In this document: one piece after another, positions 48,500-58,245 of the stretch
Numbering within the stretch: the first letter of the stretch is position 1
Layout of the letters: every line of letters begins with the position of its first letter
Source of the DNA: Arenibacter antarcticus
Lineage (GTDB): Bacteria > Bacteroidota > Bacteroidia > Flavobacteriales > Flavobacteriaceae
Direction: 5' to 3'
NCBI RefSeq assembly: GCF_041320605.1
Contig: NZ_CP166679.1
Coordinates: 434,001-498,000, forward strand
DNA: 64,000 bases
Translations under genes and position numbers: made by a program
The notes under the pieces: model-generated
The model's database searches: none
What the model saw: only the letters and a program-made list of their open reading frames with translations
What the model was told of the DNA's origin: nothing

Positions 48500-51400
48500 T
48501 TATTGAAAGTTAATACGAAGTCCAATGTTATAAGTACTAATATTGGGATAAACGGCCCCTCTCCCGTCTCCGAGTTCTGGGTCCCAATGTTTCCAAGGAG
48601 TTAGAGTGAACAGATTTGTTCCACTAGTGAATACCCTTAGTTTCTGGATTGCATATTTATTTAAAAACCTGTTATTGGTGAAAGAGTATCCTATTTCAGC
48701 CTGTTTTAGCCTCAAGTAGTCTGCTCTCTTAATCCACCAAGTGCTAGTGTAATAATTTGTTGTAACATCTCTACTTGTTGATAATCTGGGATAAAATGCA
48801 TCGGGGTTTGGATTCTCGGGGGTCCACCTATTCAACATCATACTGTACATATTGCCATAGGTTGCTCCTTCTGGAAATGGAGTTGTTGCAAAACCACTGG
48901 AATAATTAAAATCAACCAAACCTGTCCCTTGAAAAAACAAACTGATATCAAATCCCTTAAATCCTCCTCCAAAGCTTAGACCGTAAACAATTTTTGGTAT
49001 GCTTCCATATCCAATAGCGGTTTGATCATTGCTATTTATCACACCATCTCCATTTAAGTCTTTGTAGCGTATATCTCCAGGACGTATATCTCCAGCCTGA
49101 GTGGCTGCATTACCTATCTCATCCTCAGTTTCAAATAGTCCAGTAGCAATATAGCCGAAGCGTTGGCTAATGGGTTGTCCTATCCTGTTCAAATACGGGT
49201 ATTTCCATTCTGGAAGCCCGTCAAAAACCGCGAGATTTTCATTGTAATTGAAGGTTCCTTTAAAAGAGAAGAAATTATCGGTACCCCAATTTTTGTTATA
49301 CTCCGCAGTTACATCAATTCCTTTGTTTTCGGTTTTACCGATATTATTATAAGGAATATTACCTGTTGTAAAACCTGATGCATAAGGAATTACATAATTG
49401 GGGAGTAAAATCCCTTCTCGTTTTTCTTTGAATAGCTCAACTATAAGCTCTAAATTATTATTTAAAAAATTGAGTTCAATCCCTAAATTCTGCCGATAAG
49501 ATGTTTCCCAGCGTACGTTACCTCCGACCCTAGATTCATAATACCCTTTAAAATTCCGCTGAGAGCCAGGTGCTCCAAAAGTATAATTCCCGCCTTCTCC
49601 AATGGTCGTCAAATACAAGAAACGTAGGTCGGGGTTATTCACAGCCGCATTACCAGAAAGTCCATAGCTATAGCGGAGTTTAAAATGTGAAATCAAGTCT
49701 TCAAGTGGCTCAAAGAATTTCTCTTTAGAAGCAATCCAGCCCGCTCCAAACGAAGGGAAAAATCCATATCGTTCGCTTTCCACAAAATTATCTGATCCCG
49801 AATAGGAAAAGTTAGCTTCAGCAAAATATTTATCAGCATATCCGTAATTTGCACGGCCTACAAAATTTCTTTGTCGGTACTGAATCGCTGCCTTGTAACT
49901 TTTTACCCGCTCCGATGCATCCCTATAATCCGATTGGTTAAACAGGGTCATTGCCGATACATCATGCAACCCAAATCTTCGAGAATAATTTCCTGCAGCT
50001 TCTAGATAAAATCTTTTATCGCCATAGCGATTCAGACTAAACCCTAGCTCCTTAGATCCCGGGGATGAAATTTCAGTTATAAGGTTTCCTTCATCATCTC
50101 GTCCGTTTGCAAAGTAAGTCTGCAAGCTTCTTGATCTTGTTAAATAGTTACTATTGTTCACATCGTAAGCAAACATAGCTGTAGCGCTTAAACCCTTTGT
50201 AAGGATATCCAATTCCTGAGATATTCTTAGGTTAGAGCGAATGGTGTTTTTTGATTGATTAGTGACCCCAGATTGAGTTAATGCCATATATGGACTTTCA
50301 AGAGTTCCCTTTAATTGTGGCCATTCTCCATTACTGTACTGAGGTGGAATAATATGAGGTGCTGTTGCTGATGCTAAGCTAAAGATCTGGTTAACTCCAT
50401 ATGCCGGTCTGTTGTAATCCGTAATATAACCATTCACTCCAAAATCTAATTTAGTGGATTTTGAAATTTTAAGATTAAGGTTACTGGTGAAATTAAACCT
50501 ATTAAGCATTAATTCCGAGTTGTAAGCCTGTATTCTATCTTTCTTGAATTGACCAACTTCCCCAAAGTATCCCGTCGAGAGATAATAAGTTGCATTTTCT
50601 GATCCACCATTAATATTTACAGTAACTCTATCATTACTCCCGTAATCATTAAAAAGCACATCATACCAATCCGTATTTGGATATAGATCTGGATCTTCTC
50701 CGCTTTCGTGTTTATTAATGGTTTCTTCTGTATATAATGGGCTTCTACCCCGGACCTCTAATCCTTCATTATACAACCTCATAAAGTTGGGGCCATCAAC
50801 AAATTCAGGCAATGACGTAAATTGTGTTACAGCGTGGTTTAACTCCACATTTATAGTAGGTTTTCCCTTTTTCCCTGTCCTGGTATTAATAAGAATTACA
50901 CCGTTAGCACCTCTGGTACCATATACCGCAGTGGCCGTGGCGTCTTTTAAAATTGTAAAACTTTCAATGTCCTCTGGATCAATATTATTGATATCACGGT
51001 CGGGTACCCCATCAACCACCAATAAAGGAGTTTGAGGGCTAGAAGCAAAGGTACCAATACCTCTAATAAATAGTGTGGCTCCATCAGCTCCAGGACCACC
51101 TCCACGCTGAGTTGCAACGACTCCGGCTAATTTTCCCGCGATAGCAGTGGTAAGGTCTCCGACTGGAGACTTAAGCTCTGCTCTTTTCAACGTGGATTGA
51201 GCTCCAACTACACTTTCTTTCTTCTGTTTTCCATACCCTACAACGACTACCTCATCCAAACCAGCAGCACTTTCCTCCAATACAATACTAAGATTTTCCC
51301 GTCCATTTACAGGGACTTCTTTAGTAGCAAACCCTATATAGGACACTAGCAGGATTGCTTTATCACTTTTAACATTTATAGTGAAGTTACCATCAAAATC

Positions 51401-51910
51401 CGCAGTTACTCCATTGGTTGTACCTGCTTCAACCACATTAGCTCCCGACAGTGGTCTTCCCTCATCATCTTGTATAATTCCATTAACGGTGAATTGTTGG
51501 ATTGACATCCCAATAGGAACACTCTCCACTATTTTTAGGATATTTTTATGTTGTTTGGTAAGTACAATCTGCCTGTTGTCCATCACCTCATACCCTATAG
51601 GAGTCCCCTTAAAAAGTTGATTTAGGATATTATAGATAGTTTCTTTACTAGCGTGTATTGAAACTTTTCTAGTAAGATCTATTTCCTTGTTTTTGTACAA
51701 AAACTTGAATTCGCTCTTACTTTCAATATTCCTAAATACCTCTGCGATAGCAATTTGATCATGGTTTATTGAAATCTTGGTATTCTGCGAATAAGAATTT
51801 GCTTGAATTTTAAAAAGCGAAACTATAAGCAATAAGGTGGTAATTTTCATTTTGAGGGTTATTTTGAAAGGATTGGGCATACCCCATCCCTTAAAACAGA
51901 TATTTTTCAT
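48500..51910 (-). CDS. SusC/RagA TonB-linked transporter with STN domain (locus 2)
   Basis: 1136 residues with the same architecture as the locus 1 protein: signal peptide, STN domain (about 45-118, KISINHDQIAIAEVFRNIES), carboxypeptidase-regulatory-like domain (about 140-230, GIIQDDEGRPLSGANVVEAG), DEVVVVGYGKQKKESVVGAQ at the plug start, and a barrel ending NIGLRINF. The start at 51910 is followed by about 15 residues before the hydrophobic core; MKITTLLLIVSLFKIQ at about residue 21 could be the true start. Imports a glycan and signals to FecR. Confidence 0.95.
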   Translation of the reverse strand: MKNICFKGWGMPNPFKITLKMKITTLLLIVSLFKIQANSYSQNTKISINHDQIAIAEVFRNIESKSEFKFLYKNKEIDLTRKVSIHASKETIYNILNQLFKGTPIGYEVMDNRQIVLTKQHKNILKIVESVPIGMSIQQFTVNGIIQDDEGRPLSGANVVEAGTTNGVTADFDGNFTINVKSDKAILLVSYIGFATKEVPVNGRENLSIVLEESAAGLDEVVVVGYGKQKKESVVGAQSTLKRAELKSPVGDLTTAIAGKLAGVVATQRGGGPGADGATLFIRGIGTFASSPQTPLLVVDGVPDRDINNIDPEDIESFTILKDATATAVYGTRGANGVILINTRTGKKGKPTINVELNHAVTQFTSLPEFVDGPNFMRLYNEGLEVRGRSPLYTEETINKHESGEDPDLYPNTDWYDVLFNDYGSNDRVTVNINGGSENATYYLSTGYFGEVGQFKKDRIQAYNSELMLNRFNFTSNLNLKISKSTKLDFGVNGYITDYNRPAYGVNQIFSLASATAPHIIPPQYSNGEWPQLKGTLESPYMALTQSGVTNQSKNTIRSNLRISQELDILTKGLSATAMFAYDVNNSNYLTRSRSLQTYFANGRDDEGNLITEISSPGSKELGFSLNRYGDKRFYLEAAGNYSRRFGLHDVSAMTLFNQSDYRDASERVKSYKAAIQYRQRNFVGRANYGYADKYFAEANFSYSGSDNFVESERYGFFPSFGAGWIASKEKFFEPLEDLISHFKLRYSYGLSGNAAVNNPDLRFLYLTTIGEGGNYTFGAPGSQRNFKGYYESRVGGNVRWETSYRQNLGIELNFLNNNLELIVELFKEKREGILLPNYVIPYASGFTTGNIPYNNIGKTENKGIDVTAEYNKNWGTDNFFSFKGTFNYNENLAVFDGLPEWKYPYLNRIGQPISQRFGYIATGLFETEDEIGNAATQAGDIRPGDIRYKDLNGDGVINSNDQTAIGYGSIPKIVYGLSFGGGFKGFDISLFFQGTGLVDFNYSSGFATTPFPEGATYGNMYSMMLNRWTPENPNPDAFYPRLSTSRDVTTNYYTSTWWIKRADYLRLKQAEIGYSFTNNRFLNKYAIQKLRVFTSGTNLFTLTPWKHWDPELGDGRGAVYPNISTYNIGLRINFQ

Positions 51911-52050
51911 ATTTTTGTTTGGTTAATCGGTTTAACAATAATCTATGTTAAATCACATTACCTCAATTCGGGGAATGGTCGTACATTCCCCGTTTAATGT
52001 GATAAAACAATCCCTAATTTTAATTTTAAATTTTACTTCATTAGCTTGAT

Positions 52051-53202
52051 TTAGTTTATGGTGATTGTTCTGTTTTGGTCAATACTATATTGGTAAGGGC
52101 TGTTTTTAGAAATATAGGCCATCACCTGTTCAATGCTTTCCAATTCTACATGAAAGGTTGCAGTAAATACCTCTTCATTTAAAGCCAGGTTATTATTCAC
52201 TATCGTACAGTTATAACTCCGCTCCAATTTTTTTATAATATCCTTAAAAGGCACTCCATTAAAAATCAATTGGCCCTTCATCCAAGCAGTAGTGGAGGCT
52301 ATATCGGCCTTTGCAACCGATATGTTTTCATTAACTTTGTCCCAAGTAGCCCCCTGTTCTGGCATAAGAAGTGTTTTAGTATTGTTCTTGGAACTTTTTG
52401 AAAGAAGCTCCACTGAACCCTCCACTAATACAGTGCGCATAGTTTCGTCATCTGAATAAGCCGATACATTAAATTGAGTCCCCAATACCCGAACATCCAA
52501 ATTATCTGCCTTTACTACAAAAGGGGATTCACCTTTTGTCACCTCAAAATATGCCTCTCCCGATAGAAAAACGGTACGGTTCTCACCAGAAATAAAGTTT
52601 ACAGGGAATTTCAAATTGGAATCAGAGTTCAAGAACACCTTGGTACCATCAGAAAGAGTTACCCTAAATTTCCTGCCCTTAGGAACTTTAAGGGTATTAA
52701 AAACTAAATTGGATAATTCAGTCTTTTCATATTGGATACCTTGTTGATTATGTTTCCCAATTACTTCTCCCTTTTCCGAAACAATATCCTGAGTAGCTTC
52801 CTCCTTTAAAATTATCGAACGTCCTCTCTCCAATTCTAAGGTTGTTCTTTGTTCATTATGAAATGGCTCCGAAATGGAGGCAGCCTGTTTCTCCTTTACA
52901 AATAGGAATAGCACTCCCACTGCAACAACCAATATTGCTGCGTATTTAGAAATCCTAAAAACCTTTCTTCTCTTATACGATTTTTTATCTTTCCGAATTT
53001 TTTCTTGTAAGAATCTTTTAACTCCTTCTGTATCGTAATGCCCCAACTTATAATCCAATGAATAATTAATTTTTGCAAAATCTGTAAATACCTCTTTATT
53101 CCCTGGCTCCTCTAGCCATAAGATTAGCTCATCCAATTCATCTTCCTTGATAGAATGGTTGAGGTATTTCACTACTAGATTATCAAAATAATTAGACTTC
53201 AT
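52051..53202 (-). CDS. FecR family anti-sigma factor (locus 2)
   Basis: 383 residues. Cytoplasmic N-terminus (1-80), one membrane helix at about 86-103 (YAAILVVAVGVLFLF), FecR domain with VPKGRKFRVTLSDGTKVFLN (about 170-265), DUF4974 C-terminal domain (310-383, FNGVPFKDIIKKLERSYN). Divergent from its sigma gene, as in locus 1. Confidence 0.94.
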   Translation of the reverse strand: MKSNYFDNLVVKYLNHSIKEDELDELILWLEEPGNKEVFTDFAKINYSLDYKLGHYDTEGVKRFLQEKIRKDKKSYKRRKVFRISKYAAILVVAVGVLFLFVKEKQAASISEPFHNEQRTTLELERGRSIILKEEATQDIVSEKGEVIGKHNQQGIQYEKTELSNLVFNTLKVPKGRKFRVTLSDGTKVFLNSDSNLKFPVNFISGENRTVFLSGEAYFEVTKGESPFVVKADNLDVRVLGTQFNVSAYSDDETMRTVLVEGSVELLSKSSKNNTKTLLMPEQGATWDKVNENISVAKADIASTTAWMKGQLIFNGVPFKDIIKKLERSYNCTIVNNNLALNEEVFTATFHVELESIEQVMAYISKNSPYQYSIDQNRTITIN

Positions 53203-53305
53203 AACTTATCATCTCTTCACCTATTACGGAACCGTTTTACAAGTCCCCTATTATTTTTAAAAATAAATTATCATATTTGAAGTGACACTTGAAGTATATT
53301 TTGAT

Positions 53306-53902
53306 ATGAATTTTGATTTTGAGATTAATTCTGTATTAATAGAACAGCTGGAAAAAGGGAATGAAAAGGCATTTTCCTATTTGGTGGAAAACTATAATCA
53401 TCGGTTATGTGTTTATGCCAACAGTTTGGTGAATGATCCGGCAAGATCACAGGATATTGTCCAGAATGTATTTCTAAAAACATGGAATAAGCGGAAAAGC
53501 CTTAAGAAAAGTTTTTCAATAAAAGGCTATTTGTACCGCGCTGTCCATAACGAGTTTATAGATCAATACAGGAGCACCAAATCCTTACTGGCATTGGAAG
53601 AAATGTATATGGATACTCTTTTTCAGTTCGAAATGGAACCAGAAGTGGAGGAGACCGATAAAATAATGAGCCTAGTAATGGATGCCATTAATGACCTTCC
53701 CCCAAAATGCAAACAGATTTTTCTATTAAGTAAAAAGGAAGGTTTAGATAATATTGAAATTGCCGAATATTTGGCCATATCCAGTAAGACAGTCGAAAAT
53801 CAAATAACAAAGGCTTTCAAATTCCTACGGGAAAAATTAGGGAATAAGTACGAATTGGTCATGTTGATCGTCTTTGGTCCAAAAGCTATACGAATGATTT
53901 AA
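53306..53902 (+). CDS. ECF sigma factor (locus 2)
   Basis: 198 residues from the ATG at 53306; a GTG at 53282 is also in frame. Region 2 (VENYNHRLCVYANSLVND, DIVQNVFLKTWNKR) and region 4 (LPPKCKQIFLLSKKEGLDN, YLAISSKTVENQI) are complete. Close relative of the locus 1 sigma factor. It should control the divergent fecR-susCD operon of locus 2. Confidence 0.94.
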   Translation: MNFDFEINSVLIEQLEKGNEKAFSYLVENYNHRLCVYANSLVNDPARSQDIVQNVFLKTWNKRKSLKKSFSIKGYLYRAVHNEFIDQYRSTKSLLALEEMYMDTLFQFEMEPEVEETDKIMSLVMDAINDLPPKCKQIFLLSKKEGLDNIEIAEYLAISSKTVENQITKAFKFLREKLGNKYELVMLIVFGPKAIRMI

Positions 53903-54340
53903 CAAATTCTAATAAGATCTGAAAAGCTTGCCCTCCTCCAATTTTTATGGACCTTTTATGAATATGCATTATTCCATTTTGTTACGTATGGCCATCCAAC
54001 TATAACATTTCCTTTTCATAACTTCCAGCTCCTATTGTGGTCTGTCTTTCAGATTATAGGCAATGGCCGCGAGGTATATGCACCCAGGCCTCCCTAAATA
54101 GCGTAAACAATTGATTGGTTTAGCGGACCTTAAAATTTTAAAAAAACACACAATCATATTAGTAGGATTAGAGACGAATCTCTTCATATACATTATTCTC
54201 ATAAAAAATACAGAACGATAAAGTTAATATCGAAAATAAAAAAATGAGCTAACTCTCTAGCCTATGAAAAGAAGTAGCGATGTTTTTTAACCTTACTATA
54301 TATTTCGTAAATTACATAATAGTCATACAAAAAATAAACA
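53903..54340. other. Gap after the sigma gene, possible transposase scar
   Basis: On the minus strand near 54030-54095 a short frame reads GCIYLAAIAYNLKDRPQ then stop, recalling the C-terminus of some DDE transposases. The match is too short to annotate as a gene. Nothing else is recognised; the rest is A+T-rich. Confidence 0.25.
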
Positions 54341-54517
54341 ATGCTAAACAAACTATATTCTTTACTGCTTCAATTGCCTATAGGGACACGTAATCCTGAT
54401 GACAATTCACCAATTGATCTTACAAACACGTTTGATGTTGTTACTTATATAATCCTACCTGTATTACTGATTATTTTTTATATCCTTTGGAGGAAGAAGA
54501 AAAGGGATAAGAATTAA
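54341..54517 (+). CDS. Small single-span membrane protein
   Basis: 58 residues: MLNKLYSLLLQLPIGTRNPD, then a short polar linker DDNSPIDLTNTFDVVTY, one membrane helix (IILPVLLIIFYILW) and a basic tail RKKKRDKN. The order, with a Pro/Asn/Asp segment before a Pro-containing helix and a lysine-rich end, matches small flavobacterial proteins that I recall being labelled adenylosuccinate synthetase in databases, which they are not. Function unknown; the basic tail would be cytoplasmic. Confidence 0.6.
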   Translation: MLNKLYSLLLQLPIGTRNPDDNSPIDLTNTFDVVTYIILPVLLIIFYILWRKKKRDKN

Positions 54518-54984
54518 AATCTGCAAATGATACCATGCTGGACTATTTCTTATACAAAACCATTCGATTTATAGGGTACCTAATTATAACATTCTGGGTT
54601 GGGACAGCCTTAATTTAATTCTTTTCTTATATGCCAGAAAAAGTCGTTAAATGTTTATGGTTTTTATAGCCGTCCTTTTAATTTCTGAAATGGCTATACT
54701 CCTCTGATAAATAAAATCATCGAGGGATTTCTATCACCGTTTTTTTAATGACAGAATTATAAAGAAAACATGTAGAACTACACTTTTAGGTTTATTGAGC
54801 CAACTCTATCTGACATACCTTCATCAAAAACAGTATCATTTACAGGCTGTATTTAAATTTCATTCCCGTCTTTCAGGTAATGATTAAAAATTCTTTTTAT
54901 GGAATTCATCGAAATTTTTAATGTCCTATTAAAGAGGAAGGCCAAAAATGGTTTAAAATGCAAATAAAAAGGAATATCCTACCA
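54518..54984. other. Gap before the sensor kinase operon
   Basis: A 27-codon hydrophobic frame at 54535-54618 is possible but unsupported. A 10-bp inverted repeat ATTAAAAATT/AATTTTTAAT (54883-54892 with 54913-54922) is present. Otherwise nothing recognised. Confidence 0.3.
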
Positions 54985-55014
54985 AATACTAAATCAAAGT
55001 AGCAGAATACTAAA
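54985..55014 (+). promoter_or_regulatory. Direct repeat, proposed LytTR box pair before the kinase gene
   Basis: AATACTAAA at 54985-54993 and again at 55006-55014: identical 9-mers, 21 bp apart start to start. LytTR regulators such as AgrA bind 9-bp direct repeats with 12-bp spacers, i.e. exactly this period. The second box starts 15 bp before the presumed -33 element. Suggests autoregulation of the kinase/regulator operon. Confidence 0.55.
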
Positions 55015-55020
55015 CCTTAG

Positions 55021-55051
55021 TTAAGCATTATAAAATAGAATGGTACTTTAG
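55021..55051 (+). promoter_or_regulatory. Presumed promoter of the sensor kinase operon
   Basis: TTA (55021-55023), 20 bp, then TACTTTAG (55044-55051), a 7 of 8 match to TAnnTTTG. Transcription would begin at or very near the ATG at 55057, so the mRNA may be leaderless. Confidence 0.45.
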
Positions 55052-55056
55052 CTATT

Positions 55057-57081
55057 ATGAATTCCTTTACTTTTATAATCTGTTATTTATTATTGGGTGC
55101 TATGCATCTTTCGGGACAGATTATGGCCGATGTCATTCCAGTCAAGATCAACTTGGTCGGCAATAAAAATGTCAAAGCCCTAAAATCTGATAGAAAAGGG
55201 ACTTTTGAAGACATAAAGCGACAAACAGCTTGGAAGCCATATGATTCCGCAATTGAGGCAACGATAGAAACATCTATTTGGCTCAAATTTGAAATTGAAA
55301 ACCAATCGCAAAATACTGTTAAGGTTTATCTCAATAGCCCGTATGATTATACTACTATTCATCGTCAAATAGGCCAAGACTATATAAAACTAAGGAATGG
55401 GTCTTATATCCCCTTACCCGAAAGAGCAAATGAATCGGATCGTTCTTTCACCGAATTAATTTTCATACCTTTTCAAAAATCATTGCTATATATAAGACTT
55501 GACTTTCATAATTCAAAACCCCGAGACACACCCGTTATCTATTCAGAAAGAGGCTATTGGAACGCTTCTACAAGCAATTATAAAAGTCAAACCTACACCA
55601 TAGCTTTTATTTATTTCTACATTATTTCACTCATTACGATTTTTATTTTTGCATTCGTTTTTCGGTTACGATTGCGCAAAAAGCTTTACCTCTATTATTT
55701 AGGATATTTATTTTTCCAACTAGTTTATGGCCTTTTGGTGCTCCGCAACACCATGGCACCAATCGGCAATTATTTTGAATATAATCCTAGTCTTGCTTTT
55801 GATTTACTAGAACCCATTCAATTTATTTTCATAGGGTTTTATATTTTTTTCATATTGCAGCTTTTAACCGTGAAAACATATGATAAGTTACTCGCGAAGA
55901 TCCTTTTTTACTTGGGACTATTCTGTTTTTTATATGCCCTCACGAATTTTGCTTTTAGCTATTTCTTACTTAATGGAAAATACACCGACCAAATTTTTTA
56001 TATCGTACGCTATATTATTCTTCCCACTAATTTTATTCTAATTTTTTGGATTATATATAAGGTAAAGCACCCCTTACTGATTTATTTTATAGTTGGGCAA
56101 TCTTTCTTTTTTATTGGAGCATTATTGAGCACATATGTGGCATATTCTGAGATAAACTTAATTCCAGACCATCTTTTTAATTTCAAAGAAGCCCCAAATA
56201 TTATTTTTCAAATCGGATTATTGGCGGAAGTATATTGTTTCTCATTGGCATTAGGTAAGAATGTGTATCTGCTTCAAAAAGAAAAAGAACGAGCCAATAC
56301 AGCCTTAATAAATCAACTGCAGGAAAACCAATACTTGCAGGAAACTATGAATCGTGAACTCGATGGAAAGGTTCAAGAAAAGACAAGTGAGCTCATTCAA
56401 CTCTATTCTGAAATAGAAAGGGAACGAAATCAAAAAAACATTGACAATTTTAACAAAAAACTAAAGGAAACAGAAATGGTAGCTTTGCGCTCGCAAATGA
56501 ATCCTCATTTTATTTTCAATAGCATGAACGCTATTAAAAATCTAATTATGACTTCCCGAAATGACGACGCTATAACCTACCTGGACGATTTTGCTAGCCT
56601 ACTTCGTGGGATCTTGCAAAATAGTAATCGCAAAAAAATTACTGTGGAAGAAGAATTGGGGGTTTTAGAATTATATCTCTCCTTAGAACAGAGTCGGATG
56701 GGTAAGAATTTTAACTACACCATACAAGTCAATTCAAGGGAGGGTCTTTCGCAATACGAAATTCCACCCTTATTATTACAGCCGATTGTGGAAAATGCTA
56801 TTTGGCATGGGCTACACCCTAGTTTAAGAGGTGAAAAAAAATTGACCATCTTTTTCGATACTACCAACGATTTAAAGATTATCATAGAAGACAATGGCAT
56901 AGGCAGAAAAGAAAGTGCTAAGAAGAAAAAATTGCACAATTCAATGGGCACAACTATTCTACAGGACCGGTTGACATTGTATAATCATTTGAATGACCAC
57001 GCTATTTATTATAAAATTACGGATCTTGAAGAAGAGGATAGAGCTTTAGGAACACGCATTACATTAACTTATAACTATTGA
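55057..57081 (+). CDS. 7TM-DISM sensor histidine kinase, LytS type
   Basis: 674 residues. Signal peptide (1-20), extracellular 7TMR-DISMED2-like beta domain (about 25-180, with TSIWLKFEIENQSQNTVKVY), seven membrane helices (about 190-395), coiled coil (about 405-470), then the His_kinase domain with QMNPHFIFNSMNAI; phospho-acceptor His484. N-box LLQPIVENAIWHGLHP and G-box DNGIGRKES are intact. 7TM-DISM extracellular domains are thought to bind carbohydrates or other small ligands. The response regulator gene starts 3 bp after the stop. No phosphatase or PAS domain is seen. Confidence 0.92.
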   Translation: MNSFTFIICYLLLGAMHLSGQIMADVIPVKINLVGNKNVKALKSDRKGTFEDIKRQTAWKPYDSAIEATIETSIWLKFEIENQSQNTVKVYLNSPYDYTTIHRQIGQDYIKLRNGSYIPLPERANESDRSFTELIFIPFQKSLLYIRLDFHNSKPRDTPVIYSERGYWNASTSNYKSQTYTIAFIYFYIISLITIFIFAFVFRLRLRKKLYLYYLGYLFFQLVYGLLVLRNTMAPIGNYFEYNPSLAFDLLEPIQFIFIGFYIFFILQLLTVKTYDKLLAKILFYLGLFCFLYALTNFAFSYFLLNGKYTDQIFYIVRYIILPTNFILIFWIIYKVKHPLLIYFIVGQSFFFIGALLSTYVAYSEINLIPDHLFNFKEAPNIIFQIGLLAEVYCFSLALGKNVYLLQKEKERANTALINQLQENQYLQETMNRELDGKVQEKTSELIQLYSEIERERNQKNIDNFNKKLKETEMVALRSQMNPHFIFNSMNAIKNLIMTSRNDDAITYLDDFASLLRGILQNSNRKKITVEEELGVLELYLSLEQSRMGKNFNYTIQVNSREGLSQYEIPPLLLQPIVENAIWHGLHPSLRGEKKLTIFFDTTNDLKIIIEDNGIGRKESAKKKKLHNSMGTTILQDRLTLYNHLNDHAIYYKITDLEEEDRALGTRITLTYNY

Positions 57082-57084
57082 GAC

Positions 57085-57843
57085 ATGGCAAACATAATAA
57101 TTATAGACGATGAAGACCATTGTACTAATGTCTTGGAAAATTTAATCAATAAAGTCCATCCTGATTATAAGGTGATTGGCATTTTCACAAATCCACTTGA
57201 CGGATTGGATTTCATAAAAGATAATCCACCAGATCTATTATTTCTAGATATAGAAATGCCTAACCTGAATGGTTTTGCACTATTGGATAATCTGTTGCCT
57301 ATTGATTTTGATGTCATTTTCACTACGGCCTATGATCAGTATGCTATTAAAGCCTTTCAATACAGCGCGATGAATTACCTATTAAAACCGATAACCGAAA
57401 AAAATATTGTAAAAGCACTTTCCGATTGGGAAAAACAACGCAAAAAAACAACCTTAGAGCAGTGGCAACTATTACAGAATAATTTAAAAAACTCCAATAA
57501 AAATTGTTCTCAAATTGCATTACCTACGGGGGTTGGCTATAAGATTTCGGACATTCAAAATATTGTCAGGTGTCAATCCGATAGCAATTACACCTATGTT
57601 TTCTGTAATGATGGAAACAAAATTTTAATCAGTAGAACCTTAAAAGAAATAGCAGAACTTTTACAGGACCATGGTTTCGTTAGGATACATCAATCGCACT
57701 TAATAAATCCACAATTTGTAAAAGGCATCTTAAAGCAAGATGGTGGCAGTCTTATAATGCATGACGACGTAGAAATCCCAGTTTCAAGACAGAAAGGAAA
57801 ACAGATCAGTGAAATACTAAAAACTATGATCCGCTTTAAGTAG
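57085..57843 (+). CDS. LytTR-family response regulator
   Basis: 252 residues. Receiver domain (1-115) with DDED near the start, Asp55 in LLFLDIEMPN and Lys in LLKPI. LytTR DNA-binding domain at about 150-250 (VRCQSDSNYTYVF, VRIHQSHLINPQFVKGIL). Partner of the kinase just upstream. Candidate binding sites with 21-bp period lie before the kinase gene and before the next gene downstream. A short hairpin with a T tail (57842-57857) may terminate the operon. Confidence 0.93.
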   Translation: MANIIIIDDEDHCTNVLENLINKVHPDYKVIGIFTNPLDGLDFIKDNPPDLLFLDIEMPNLNGFALLDNLLPIDFDVIFTTAYDQYAIKAFQYSAMNYLLKPITEKNIVKALSDWEKQRKKTTLEQWQLLQNNLKNSNKNCSQIALPTGVGYKISDIQNIVRCQSDSNYTYVFCNDGNKILISRTLKEIAELLQDHGFVRIHQSHLINPQFVKGILKQDGGSLIMHDDVEIPVSRQKGKQISEILKTMIRFK

Positions 57844-58000
57844 ATAAACACCTATCTTTTGTTGTGGTAATGCGAAAATGATTCCGTTTTCAATAAAGCT
57901 TTTAGTTGATTGAATTAGTTAAGAATTTTTGGCTCAAAACCCACTTTTTAATTCACTTTTCAAGCATTAGGGACTCATTCTACAGAATAGCCAAGAACTG

Positions 58001-58051
58001 AATTCTAAGTCAAACCCATCAAATACTAAGTACCCTATGCTAAATTCTGAT
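58001..58051 (+). promoter_or_regulatory. Three 21-bp-phased boxes, proposed LytTR operator
   Basis: AATTCTAAG (58001), AATACTAAG (58022) and AATTCTGAT (58043), each 21 bp after the last. The final box starts 15 bp before the -33 TTG, the same distance as the last box before the kinase promoter. The rest of the gap 57844-58245 shows the promoter and a leader of about 150 nt. Confidence 0.55.
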
Positions 58052-58057
58052 TTGGTA

Positions 58058-58087
58058 TTGTATAGGAAAGCACGTCTACTATATTTG
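58058..58087 (+). promoter_or_regulatory. Consensus promoter TTG-N19-TATATTTG
   Basis: TTG at 58058-58060, 19-bp spacer, TATATTTG at 58080-58087: a full match to the Bacteroidota housekeeping promoter pattern, placed directly after the phased boxes. Drives the small exported protein gene. Confidence 0.7.
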
Positions 58088-58245
58088 TTAGGAACAAGTA
58101 CCATTTACTTTCTTAAAACACAGAATTAGTAATTGAGTTTTAGTATAGTTTAAAACCGATTACGAATAGATTAAGTATCGCATTTTAGCGTTGAATCCCC
58201 CGTTCAAGAAATGAGTTAAAAGCATCGCCTTTAAACTCCTAATTT

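Noticed and set aside
54030..54100. Possible end of a transposase gene on the minus strand
   Set aside because: Only about 17 residues (LAAIAYNLK core) look right, with stops on both sides; too little to call a mobile element.
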